64,000 bases of DNA. Source: Fundicoccus sp052116145. GTDB taxonomy: Bacteria; Bacillota; Bacilli; Lactobacillales; Aerococcaceae. Positions 15,419-23,721 of this stretch are shown here, in pieces. Numbering within the stretch: the first letter of the stretch is position 1; the number at the start of each line of letters is the position of its first letter. The notes beneath the pieces are model-generated. The model was not told the DNA's origin. It was given only the letters and a program-made list of their open reading frames with translations, and searched no databases. Location: positions 1 through 64,000 of the forward strand of contig NZ_JBQKLQ010000001.1 of NCBI RefSeq assembly GCF_052116145.1, read 5' to 3'. The position numbers and the translations under genes were made by a program.

Positions 15419-17206
15419 ATGTCGAAAAAAACAGGGATTGTGGTTGGGCTTGGCTTAATGGTAGGCGTATTAGCTTATTTTCTATTGAGTCCTTTGTTCC
15501 AAACCGATATCAACCGAACCGTTAATTCCTTAGTAGATAAATATCAAAAGGCTGCTTTAATCGAGGAAACAAATTATTATGAGCAAACTCCGGTTTATCA
15601 AACTCAGCCAATTAATTTGGATCAATCAGCCAGTCTGTTAATTGAATCATTGCGTTTAGAAGGGCCAAACCTGTCGATTGGTAATCGAGATGGTCAGCCG
15701 TTAATGGAGGCTTTAGAAACCGAAGAAGAAGTCGTAGAGAATCTGCCTTGGTTTTACTTTAGTCCCAATGTAGCGATTGTGTCACCTACATCGGTTGTTC
15801 AAAGAAAGCAATTATTGAGAAAAGAAACTGTCAATGGCTTTGCTTGGTATTTGGTGGATAATGAGGAACGACTATTTCAATTTGGTGAACCTTACACAGG
15901 TTGGCATAGTACCTCCTTTGATGGTTGGTACTATTTTTCGGATGGGGTGCCTCAAGCTGATTTAATTATCTCGTCGGCTGAAGCCAATGACTTGATTCGT
16001 TACCGTAATCAGTTAACAGCTTTAGTACCGGTCGTGGATTATCAACCCTTCTTCATTGAACAGCCAGAAAAATACGAAGTCATGACCGAAAGTTATCCAG
16101 TGAATTATAGTATCCTTTACAAAGCAAGGGATCAAATGGTGCTTACTTCACCTCCTGGAACGTATGGTTCAACATTCTTAACCAACACAGCAAGTTTTGA
16201 AGATATGCCGATGGAAGTTGTTGAAGAAATATCGACACTTAGCGGGACTTGGTTACGCGTCATGATTGGCTATGAAGAGTTAGGTTGGATTAAAAAGGAT
16301 GAACAGTTTAATGATTATGTACTGACTTTCTATAGTGAACAAGAGTTATTAGACACGATCGAATTAGTCTTATATGAAGAAATCGCCAATATTAGTGCTA
16401 ATGCAGGGGCATCTTTTGTCAATAATGAGACGATGAGTCAGGTGAGTGTTAATAACCAGACCTTCTTCCCAGCAAGTACACAAAAAATCTATGTTTTAGC
16501 TGAGTTATATCATCAATATAGTAGGCAAATACTAGACCCGTATGAATATATTGAAATGGGTTGGGAAGATCAAGTGCCGGGCGCAGGTATTATTCAAAGT
16601 TACGCACCAGGCACGATGTTTACCTTAGATGAACTCGTCAATTTAGTAGCGATTTATAGTGATAATACAGCCGCAAACATGTTAATTGATGCGGTAGGTG
16701 GCGGGAGTGTGATAACCCCTCATATGCATCAGTTAGGTTTCTATGATACCTATGTTGATGGTAAGTATTATAATACACGTGAAGGTTACTTCCATACGAC
16801 CCCTGGAGATGCTGCCCGTCTATTCGCCTTATTGTACAATAACCGTATTAATGGCGAACCTTGGGATGAAATGTATATCGATAAATTATTTTTAAACTCT
16901 CATAACTTTTTACGCCAGTTTATTCCTTATACAACAACCTCTTGGAATAAGTCTGGTTTGGGCGATCCAGAACAGAATGATGTCGCAACATTTGTGACGC
17001 CATATGGTTCTTATAGTTTAGCCGTTTATACAGAAACGCCGTGGGATTATGATGCGGTAGGAACACAGATGGGTTACTTGTCTTTAAGGATTCATGATGT
17101 GTTTAATGAATTAAGACAGCAGTTATGGGTCACCGTTGAAGATAGTGACAGTTATTTCGCGCCTGGAAGTGTTGAAGAATCGTATTATCAAGAAATAGTC
17201 GAATAA
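15419..17206 (+). CDS. Exported serine hydrolase, class A beta-lactamase-like fold, with N-terminal SH3/GW-like regions
   Basis: This is a 595-residue protein with an N-terminal membrane anchor (residues 5-25). Residues 120-310 hold tryptophan-rich segments (GFAWYLVDNEERLFQFGEPYTGW; TWLRVMIGYEELGWIKKDEQF) of GW/SH3 type, usually cell-wall binding. The C-terminal domain has all three active-site motifs of serine penicillin-interacting enzymes: S353-T-Q-K, S414-D-N and K511-S-G. It is likely a cell-wall-associated hydrolase. A true beta-lactamase would usually also have an omega-loop ExxxN, which I could not identify. ATG 15419 follows GGAGGAGA. Confidence 0.85.
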   Translation: MSKKTGIVVGLGLMVGVLAYFLLSPLFQTDINRTVNSLVDKYQKAALIEETNYYEQTPVYQTQPINLDQSASLLIESLRLEGPNLSIGNRDGQPLMEALETEEEVVENLPWFYFSPNVAIVSPTSVVQRKQLLRKETVNGFAWYLVDNEERLFQFGEPYTGWHSTSFDGWYYFSDGVPQADLIISSAEANDLIRYRNQLTALVPVVDYQPFFIEQPEKYEVMTESYPVNYSILYKARDQMVLTSPPGTYGSTFLTNTASFEDMPMEVVEEISTLSGTWLRVMIGYEELGWIKKDEQFNDYVLTFYSEQELLDTIELVLYEEIANISANAGASFVNNETMSQVSVNNQTFFPASTQKIYVLAELYHQYSRQILDPYEYIEMGWEDQVPGAGIIQSYAPGTMFTLDELVNLVAIYSDNTAANMLIDAVGGGSVITPHMHQLGFYDTYVDGKYYNTREGYFHTTPGDAARLFALLYNNRINGEPWDEMYIDKLFLNSHNFLRQFIPYTTTSWNKSGLGDPEQNDVATFVTPYGSYSLAVYTETPWDYDAVGTQMGYLSLRIHDVFNELRQQLWVTVEDSDSYFAPGSVEESYYQEIVE

Positions 17207-17225
17207 TGTTCGGTTCATTGATTGA

Positions 17226-17268
17226 GCGTCCGCTCTTGCTTTTTTAAAAGCAGAGGCGGGCGCTTTTC
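17226..17268 (+). terminator. Terminator after the serine hydrolase gene
   Basis: GCGTCCGCTCTTGCTTTT pairs with AAAAGCAGAGGCGGGCGC, and T residues follow. Confidence 0.88.
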
Positions 17269-17529
17269 ATTTCTTAAAAAAGATGACAGACAGGTTACGA
17301 TAGGAGTCTAAGGAAACTTGTTATTTGGTGATTAAAGGCTGTCAAGTTCTTTTGCTTTCAAGGAGACTTTAATGTATCAAAAGGAGATAGCTCTCTAAGG
17401 GCAAATAGGCGTCTATTGATTTTTGCCATTCGTGGATGGGTCATATTGTTCCCTGAATGGGGTTATGGTTTTTATGCGAAATGAGAATAGAATACATTTC
17501 AAGAAAGTATTTTTTAATGTGGATGGGTC
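17269..17529. other. Intergenic stretch with no recognised feature
   Basis: This is AT-rich sequence between the terminator and the Lrp promoter. No reading frame with a ribosome site, no RNA gene and no strong repeat was seen on either strand. Confidence 0.6.
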
Positions 17530-17538
17530 TGATATAAT
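17530..17538 (+). promoter_or_regulatory. Extended -10 promoter of the lrp-aminotransferase operon
   Basis: TGATATAAT is an extended -10. The predicted RNA start is near 17545, only about 10 nt before an ATG at 17555 that has no ribosome site. This supports the GTG at 17573. Confidence 0.6.
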
Positions 17539-17572
17539 GAAATTTAAATAACATATGAAAGAAGTGGTGAGA

Positions 17573-18061
17573 GTGGATCATTCAGAAGAAATCTTAAAGC
17601 TGCTTGAAACAGATAGCCGTTTAACGGTGAAGCAAGTCGCTATCTTATTAAATCTCGACGAAAAATTAGTCAGTGAGACGATTAAACATCTTGAAGATGA
17701 GAAAATTATCGCGGGCTACCATACACTGATTAATTGGGAGAAAACGGATGATCACTATGTCTCGGCGATGATTGAGGTGCGTGTAACACCTCAGCGGGGG
17801 CAAGGTTTTGATCGGATTGCGGAAAAAATCTATCAATTCCCCGAAGTGAAGGCGATGTATTTAATTTCGGGCGGTTATGACTACTTAGTGGAATTGAAGA
17901 AAGCACCGATGAGACAAATCGCAAACTTTGTATCGTCACGTTTGTCAGTGATTGAGGAAGTTCAATCGACTGCAACCCATGTTGTATTGAAGCGTTACAA
18001 AGACCACAATACGGTTCTTATGAAAGATGACGAAGATAAACGGATGGTGGTTAGTCCATGA
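17573..18061 (+). CDS. Lrp/AsnC-family transcription regulator
   Basis: The 162-residue product has an N-terminal winged-helix HTH (EEILKLLETDSRLTVKQVAILLNLDEKLVSETIKHLEDEKII) and a C-terminal RAM ligand-binding domain (VSAMIEVRVTPQRGQGFD to YLISGGYDYLVELK). The GTG at 17573 is chosen because AAGTGGTGA lies just before it and the protein then begins like other Lrp members; an ATG six codons earlier has no ribosome site. The stop overlaps the aminotransferase start as ATGA, so the regulator and enzyme are translationally coupled. It probably senses an amino acid and controls the pair. Confidence 0.9.
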   Translation: MDHSEEILKLLETDSRLTVKQVAILLNLDEKLVSETIKHLEDEKIIAGYHTLINWEKTDDHYVSAMIEVRVTPQRGQGFDRIAEKIYQFPEVKAMYLISGGYDYLVELKKAPMRQIANFVSSRLSVIEEVQSTATHVVLKRYKDHNTVLMKDDEDKRMVVSP

Positions 18062-19245
18062 GGTCTTTCATCAATCAAAAGGTCAAAGGGATTAAGCCAT
18101 CTGGTATTCGCAAGTTTTTCGATATAGCCAATGAGATGGCGGATGTAATTTCTTTGGGGGTTGGGGAACCTGATTTTGATACGCCATGGCATATTCGCGA
18201 TGAGGGAATTTATGCTTTGCAAAAGGGGCAAACTTTTTACACGTCAAATGCAGGTTTAATGGAGTTACGTCTTGCGATTGCTGAAACGATTGCTATCAAG
18301 TATGGCATGACATATAATCCCTCAAATGAAATCTTGGTAACGGTAGGAGGCAGTGAGGCGATTGATCTGGCTTTGCGTGCGACGCTTGAACCGGGCGACG
18401 AGGTAATTTTCACGGAGCCGAGTTACGTTTCATACTTGCCATGTATTCAATTAGCTGATGGGATACCTGTTGCGATTCCTTTGAAGGAAGAGAATGATTT
18501 TCGTCTGACAGCTCAAGAGCTCAGACAAGCCATTACCCCTCAGTCCAAAATATTAATTCTATCCTTTCCGAATAATCCTACGGGCGCTGTTATGGCGAAA
18601 GCTGATTTAGAAGCGATTGCGGAAGTTGTTTTGGAACATGATTTGATGGTCATTACGGACGAAATCTATGCGGAACTGACATACTTTGATAAAGAGGCAC
18701 ATGTGTCAATTGCTGCTTTACCTGGCATGCAAGAGCGCACAATTTATATCAATGGCTTCTCTAAAGCTTATGCGATGACGGGATGGCGTTTAGGCTATTG
18801 TTGTGGACCAGCTGAGATAATGGAACAAATGATTAAGATTCATCAATTTGCGATTATGGCGGCTCCCACGACTAGTCAATATGCGGGAATTACGGCTTTG
18901 CGAAATGGTGATGCAGATGTTGCAGTAATGCGAGAAAGTTATAATCAACGTCGTCGCTTTTTATTGTATGAGCTTGATCGAATAGGACTACCTTGTTTTG
19001 AGCCATTTGGCGCTTTCTATGTGTTTCCAAACATCTCTGAGTTTGGTTTGACTTCTGAAGAATTTGCGACTCAATTGATCTATAGTCAGAAAGTTGCGGT
19101 TGTACCTGGAACGGCATTTGGTGCTTCAGGAGAGGGCTTTATCCGAATATCTTATGCTTATTCAATTCAAGAATTGAAGGTTGCTTTTGAGAGGTTGGCA
19201 CTTTTTGTTGAAGCTTTACGTGAAAATAAGGGCACACTTCTATAA
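18058..19245 (+). CDS. Class I PLP-dependent aminotransferase
   Basis: The 395-residue enzyme has the fold-type I pattern: SLGVGEPDFDTP near the N-terminus, YTSNAGLMELR, VTVGGSEAIDLALRA, SFPNNPTGAV, ITDEIYAELTY and the PLP lysine in NGFSKAYAMTGWRLGY. The C-terminal Arg region (EGFIRISYAYS) should hold the substrate carboxylate. It resembles the PatA/aspartate-aminotransferase-like group that follows an Lrp gene in many Firmicutes. The exact donor and acceptor are not determinable. The start overlaps the lrp stop by 4 bases. Confidence 0.92.
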   Translation: MRSFINQKVKGIKPSGIRKFFDIANEMADVISLGVGEPDFDTPWHIRDEGIYALQKGQTFYTSNAGLMELRLAIAETIAIKYGMTYNPSNEILVTVGGSEAIDLALRATLEPGDEVIFTEPSYVSYLPCIQLADGIPVAIPLKEENDFRLTAQELRQAITPQSKILILSFPNNPTGAVMAKADLEAIAEVVLEHDLMVITDEIYAELTYFDKEAHVSIAALPGMQERTIYINGFSKAYAMTGWRLGYCCGPAEIMEQMIKIHQFAIMAAPTTSQYAGITALRNGDADVAVMRESYNQRRRFLLYELDRIGLPCFEPFGAFYVFPNISEFGLTSEEFATQLIYSQKVAVVPGTAFGASGEGFIRISYAYSIQELKVAFERLALFVEALRENKGTLL

Positions 19246-19367
19246 GCAAAAGCTAGAGACTGTATAACTAAATTTAATAAATAAAGTTTCAATGTATAAA
19301 AAAGTATTGATAAAATAGTCAGAGTATTGATTATAATATATAATTAATCCTGGAGGGTAAATAAATA

Positions 19368-19410
19368 GCCTTGTTAATTGTAGTAATCACAATTAACAAG
19401 GCAATTATTA
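19368..19410. terminator. Convergent hairpin between the aminotransferase and ArsR-like genes
   Basis: GCCTTGTTAATTGT and ACAATTAACAAGGC form a perfect 14-bp stem with a 7-nt loop. T-rich flanks are weak on both sides. It probably ends both convergent transcripts. Confidence 0.7.
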
Positions 19411-19420
19411 ACACTAAATG

Positions 19421-19708
19421 TTACGCAGTAACATTTTTGATGATTTTGTTCGCTACTTCATTCGTTAATGAATAGAAGATTTTTGTGCCCTCACGCTCTG
19501 CTTCCACAATACCAGATTCACGCATTTTACTGATGTGTTGAGACACAGTCGATTGTGGTAAATCCAACGTTTCTTGGATTGCACCAACATTTAACACTCT
19601 GTTTTGATACAGTGTTAAAGCGATTGAGAATCTGATAGGGTGGGCTAGAAGTTTAAGGACATCAACGTATTCTTTAATTTCAGGAGATTTAACGTCAATT
19701 TTTTGCAT
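19421..19708 (-). CDS. ArsR-type winged-helix regulator
   Basis: The 95-residue protein is a single winged-helix domain: EYVDVLKLLAHPIRFSIALTLY, recognition region LDLPQSTVSQHISKMRESGIV, then the wing REGTKIFYSLT. It has no Cys at all, so thiolate metal sensing of the classical ArsR kind is excluded. ATG 19708 has AAGGGGGG upstream. It stands alone; its target is unknown. Confidence 0.88.
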   Translation of the reverse strand: MQKIDVKSPEIKEYVDVLKLLAHPIRFSIALTLYQNRVLNVGAIQETLDLPQSTVSQHISKMRESGIVEAEREGTKIFYSLTNEVANKIIKNVTA

Positions 19709-19996
19709 AGAAAAGAGCCCCCTTCTTAATAAAATATTTTTGCTCTACTAGAAATACATTCTATCATACTTTCGAAATGAAATTAACTAAAAACCTTTAA
19801 TATATGAAAATAATAATAATTATTGCCTTTTTCTTTAGAAAGAGAGAATGACCTGTATATTCAAACGTTGAACTTCGAGAAAATTTGTTTCGGTAGATTT
19901 TAAAATTATAAAGCATTAAGATAGTGAGGATAGTTATTTAGCCAGATTTATGCGATTAACTGAACGTCACAATTTACTTACAAGGAGAAAACACAC

Positions 19997-21802
19997 ATGA
20001 CACAAGAATTACCATTAAGATCAGCGTTACCTTTAGAGTTAACTTGGCAACTTGAACTGCTATACGCAGATCAAGCAGCATATGAAACGGATTTAGCAGA
20101 ATTTAAAGAGAAGGTTACAACTTTTTCTGAAAAGTACAATGGAAAGTTAGCGGATCAATCACTTTTACTAACTTCATTAGCGGATTATGCGCAGATTATT
20201 GAGCAGTTACACCGCCTTTCTGGTTATGCCTCATTAGGTTATGAGACGGATAAATTAAACGACGTCTTTGAAAGCAACATGAGTCGTTTAGAAGACTTAT
20301 ATGAGTGGCAAGGTCAACAATTAACTTTCTATGATAATCAATTAGCTTTGTTAGATCTTGAGTATTTAACAAGCATTAGCCAAACTGAAGAAGGACAGAC
20401 TTATGAGTACTTCTTAAAAGAAGTCGTTCGACAGAAAGAAACACATCTTTCTCAAGAAGTAGAGGAAGTATTAAGCGGCTTGGATAACTCAATTAATAAT
20501 CAATACCGTCAATACTTAACAATGAAATTACAAGATATGAGCTTTGATTCTTTCACTGTTGCCGATCAACACTATTCAAATAGTTTTAATGGCTTTGAAG
20601 GGGAGTATGAAGTTCATGCCAATCCTGAAGTCCGTGCAAAAGCTTGGAAATCGTTTCACGATGGCTTAGCACGCTATCAAAACAGTGCCGCGATTAATTA
20701 CATCAACCATGTTCAAACTGAGAAAAAAATGGCTACTTTACGAGGCTTTGATTCTGTGTTTGATTATTTACTATTCAATCAAAAGGTTGATCGTGAAGCG
20801 TTCAATCGTCAAATTGATGTCATTATGACTGAGTTTTCACCTGTGATGCAACGTTATGCGCGTTTATTAGCAAAAGAACACGGTTATGAAAAAGTGAGTT
20901 TAGCGGATATCAAAATTTCATTTTCAACCGAGGAAGCTGCAACAATTTCCGTTGAGGAAAGTCGTGTGATGATTGAAGATGCCTTGTCAGTTTTAGGAGA
21001 AGACTATAGTAAGATTGTTAAACGTGCTTTTGATGAGCGTTGGATTGATTACCCGATGAATCAAACAAAATCCACAGGTGGTTTCTGTTCAACGTCTTAT
21101 AATGGTCCATCTTATATCTTATTGAATTGGACAAGCTTATTGAGTGAAGTGCTAGTGTTGGCTCATGAATTAGGTCATGCCGGTCACTTCCAATTAACTT
21201 ATCAAGAACAAAGCGTATTGACACCAGAAGCAAGTCTTTACTTTATTGAAGCGCCTTCGACTGCCAATGAAGTGATTATGTGTCAATATTTATTAAATCA
21301 ACCGATTTCAGCCGAACAAAAACGTATTTTAATTGCAGAATTTATTTCAAGAACTTACTTCCATAATATGGTGACACATTTATTGGAAGCAGATTTCCAG
21401 CGAAAAGTTTATCAAGCAGTTGATCAAGGGGATGTCCTAAATGCTAAGCGTTTAAATACCTTTTTCAAAGAAACACTAGAAAACTTCTGGGGCGATGCAG
21501 TTGAAATCAATAAGGGTTCTGAATTAACTTGGATGCGTCAGCCACACTACTTTATGGGCTTATATTCCTATACATATTCAGCAGGTTTAACGATTGGCAC
21601 TCAAATTGGTCAAAAAATTGCAGCTAAAGATGAAACTGCTATAGAAAACTGGTTGGAAGTATTAAAAGCAGGTGGAACATTAGGTCCCATTGAATCCGCT
21701 GAAAAAGCAGGTGTATCAATGACGGATGCTGCTGCTTTAAGAGAAGCGATTCATTTTGTTGATGGCTTATTAGATCAAATTGAGGAATTAAAAGAAGCTT
21801 AA
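19997..21802 (+). CDS. pepF: Oligoendopeptidase F, M3 family
   Basis: The 601-residue metallopeptidase has the zinc motif HELGHAGHF near residue 390 and a downstream glutamate in the FIEAPSTANEV block. The conserved FCTSYNGPSYILLNW and SYTYSAGLTIGTQIG blocks are as in PepF. The length matches the family (about 600). It has no signal peptide, so it acts in the cytoplasm on imported oligopeptides of roughly 7-17 residues. ATG 19997 follows AAGGAGAA. It fits the amino-acid-scavenging theme of the locus. Confidence 0.95.
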   Translation: MTQELPLRSALPLELTWQLELLYADQAAYETDLAEFKEKVTTFSEKYNGKLADQSLLLTSLADYAQIIEQLHRLSGYASLGYETDKLNDVFESNMSRLEDLYEWQGQQLTFYDNQLALLDLEYLTSISQTEEGQTYEYFLKEVVRQKETHLSQEVEEVLSGLDNSINNQYRQYLTMKLQDMSFDSFTVADQHYSNSFNGFEGEYEVHANPEVRAKAWKSFHDGLARYQNSAAINYINHVQTEKKMATLRGFDSVFDYLLFNQKVDREAFNRQIDVIMTEFSPVMQRYARLLAKEHGYEKVSLADIKISFSTEEAATISVEESRVMIEDALSVLGEDYSKIVKRAFDERWIDYPMNQTKSTGGFCSTSYNGPSYILLNWTSLLSEVLVLAHELGHAGHFQLTYQEQSVLTPEASLYFIEAPSTANEVIMCQYLLNQPISAEQKRILIAEFISRTYFHNMVTHLLEADFQRKVYQAVDQGDVLNAKRLNTFFKETLENFWGDAVEINKGSELTWMRQPHYFMGLYSYTYSAGLTIGTQIGQKIAAKDETAIENWLEVLKAGGTLGPIESAEKAGVSMTDAAALREAIHFVDGLLDQIEELKEA

Positions 21803-21918
21803 TATAACTTCGGCTAATAAAAGTAGCGTAGCTATATCATGTTGCAGTTGTGTAACAAATTTTTCAAAAAGTCATATTTGGGCTCATATTTTACATTAGT
21901 GTGACGGTTTCAAGCAAT

Positions 21919-21962
21919 GGGATTAAAGCTAGTTAACAACTGGCATTTAATCCTGTTTTTTT
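21919..21962 (+). terminator. Terminator after pepF
   Basis: GGATTAAA and TTTAATCC pair, with an inner AGTT/AACT stem, and then TGTTTTTTT. Confidence 0.85.
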
Positions 21963-22047
21963 ATTTGAGGTGCGTTAAGATACTCTATGCAAACACTCGT
22001 TTGTCTTTTGCATTAATTAGACAACGAAAGTATGAGGAGAATATTTA

Positions 22048-23520
22048 ATGAAAAAATCGCTTAAAATAGCTGTTGCAGCTATATCACTTTCTGCAACAAT
22101 GGCACCATTATCAAATTTAAAAGTTGAAGCCATCGAAGCAGCCGCATTTACTTTAAACGCAGGTAGCTGGAGAAAACGTAGTTTAGAAGACGTACAAGCG
22201 TCTGTCAATGAAGTCGTTTCCTTAGGGAACCAAACATATATAGTTCAATGGGGAGATACTTTAGGAACAATTGCTGCAGCGACAGGCATTTCAGTCAATG
22301 ACTTAGCAGCTATCAATCAAATTTCAAACCCTGACTTAATTATCTCAGGTTCTGTTATTTATTTTGATGCCGTTAATCATACCTTAACTTACACTGAACC
22401 AAGTGGAGAAGAAGTAACGGTAGCTGCTGAAGAAACTAACGTAGCAGAAGTCATTGAAGATACAACGATTGTGGAAGATACAACTGTTGTTGAAGATGGT
22501 TACTTAATTGATGAGATAGAAGAGTGGGATCTTGGTGAAGCAATGAACGCCAATCAAGACGAAAGTCCAGCAGAAGAAGTCGTAGTAGACGACTCAGCTC
22601 TGGAACAAGCTTTAGCTGAAGAAGAAGCTGCTCGTTTAGCCGAAGAAGAAGCTGCTCGTTTGGCTGAAGAAGAAGCCGCTCAATTAGCTGAAGAAGAAGC
22701 CGCTCGTTTAACTGAAGAAGAAGCCGCTCAATTAGCTGAAGAAGAAGCCGCTCAATTAGCTGAAGAAGAAGCTGCTCGTTTGGCTGAAGAAGAAGCTGCT
22801 CGTTTGGCTGAAGAAGAAGCTGCTCGTTTGGCTGAAGAAGAAGCCGCTCAATTAGCTGAAGAAGAAGCCGCTCGTTTAGCCGAAGAAGAAGCTGCTCAAT
22901 TAACTGAAGAAGAAGCTGCTCGTTTGGCTGAAGAAGAAGAAGCCGCTCGTTTGGCTGAAGAAGAAGCTGCTCGTTTGGCTGAAGAAGAAGCTGCTCAATT
23001 AACTGAAGAAGAAGCTGCTCGTTTGGCTGAAGAAGAAGCTGCTCGTTTGGCTGAAGAAGAAGCTGCTCAATTAACTGAAGAAGAAGCCGCTCGTTTAGCC
23101 GAAGAAGAAGCCGCTCGTTTAGCCGAAGAAGAAGCTGCTCGTTTGGCTGACGAAGAAGCTGGTCGTTTGGCTGAAGAAGAAGCCGCTCAATTAGCTGAAG
23201 AAGAAGCTGCAAACTCAACTGATCCAACTGTTTATGGCACACCAATTGTAGTTGAAGCTACTGCATACTCGCGTAACGAAGCCGGTCTAGGAAACTTTAC
23301 TGCAGATGGTACTGACTTACGTTTGGAACCAGCTGTTATCGCTGTTGACCCATCAGTCATTCCACTTGGAACAACGGTTTACATTCCTGGTTGGGGTTAT
23401 TACCGTGCTGCTGACACAGGTGGCGCAATTGTAGGTAACAAAATTGATGTTCACTTTGAAAATGTCGCAGACACGTACCAATTCGGTCGTCAGTCGCTAA
23501 CTATTTATATTGTTGACTAA
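22048..23520 (+). CDS. Secreted LysM protein with long Glu/Ala octad repeat and C-terminal 3D domain
   Basis: The 490-residue protein has a signal peptide (about 1-30). A LysM domain lies at about 64-112 (QTYIVQWGDTLGTIAAATGIS to VIYFD). An acidic linker leads to 24 octads of the form AA(R/Q)L(A/T)EEE at residues about 194-386. A C-terminal 3D domain carries the three conserved Asp (AVDPSVIPLGT, AADTGG, KIDVHFEN). LysM binds peptidoglycan; 3D domains occur in lytic-transglycosylase-like wall enzymes and resuscitation-type proteins. The octads should form a long charged helix acting as a spacer through the wall. ATG 22048 follows GAGGAGAA. It is a single gene with its own terminator. Confidence 0.9.
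   Translation: MKKSLKIAVAAISLSATMAPLSNLKVEAIEAAAFTLNAGSWRKRSLEDVQASVNEVVSLGNQTYIVQWGDTLGTIAAATGISVNDLAAINQISNPDLIISGSVIYFDAVNHTLTYTEPSGEEVTVAAEETNVAEVIEDTTIVEDTTVVEDGYLIDEIEEWDLGEAMNANQDESPAEEVVVDDSALEQALAEEEAARLAEEEAARLAEEEAAQLAEEEAARLTEEEAAQLAEEEAAQLAEEEAARLAEEEAARLAEEEAARLAEEEAAQLAEEEAARLAEEEAAQLTEEEAARLAEEEEAARLAEEEAARLAEEEAAQLTEEEAARLAEEEAARLAEEEAAQLTEEEAARLAEEEAARLAEEEAARLADEEAGRLAEEEAAQLAEEEAANSTDPTVYGTPIVVEATAYSRNEAGLGNFTADGTDLRLEPAVIAVDPSVIPLGTTVYIPGWGYYRAADTGGAIVGNKIDVHFENVADTYQFGRQSLTIYIVD
22627..23205 (+). repeat. 24-bp codon repeat, 24 copies, encoding AA(R/Q)LxEEE
   Basis: Twenty-four units of about 24 bp follow each other in frame. Unit 13 has one extra Glu codon, so it is 27 bp. 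Units differ mostly at R versus Q, A versus T and at silent positions (GCT/GCC, CGTTTA/CGTTTG). The block is prone to copy-number change by slippage or unequal exchange. Confidence 0.95.
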
Positions 23521-23539
23521 GTAACTATAGAAAATCAGT

Positions 23540-23570
23540 GAGGCTAGGGTTAAACCTAGCTTCTTTTTTG
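23540..23570 (+). terminator. Terminator after the LysM/3D gene
   Basis: GAGGCTAGG and CCTAGCTTC form the stem with loop GTTAAA, then six T. Confidence 0.9.
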
Positions 23571-23721
23571 TGTGTGTTGAGTTATTATTAAAGGGAAGAC
23601 ATTAATTTTGAAGTGAAAATTAACGTGTCGCATATTCAAACACTCAAGTAATTTTATTTCAAAAAATCATAATGAGTGCTAGAATTAAGCAGTGAAAATT
23701 TAATCAGAGGAGTTTTGTGAA

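Noticed and set aside
22451..23245. 264-residue Leu/Gln-rich reading frame on the minus strand
   Set aside because: It is the reverse reading of the 24-bp codon repeat in the LysM/3D gene. It has no ribosome site and consists only of the mirrored repeat.
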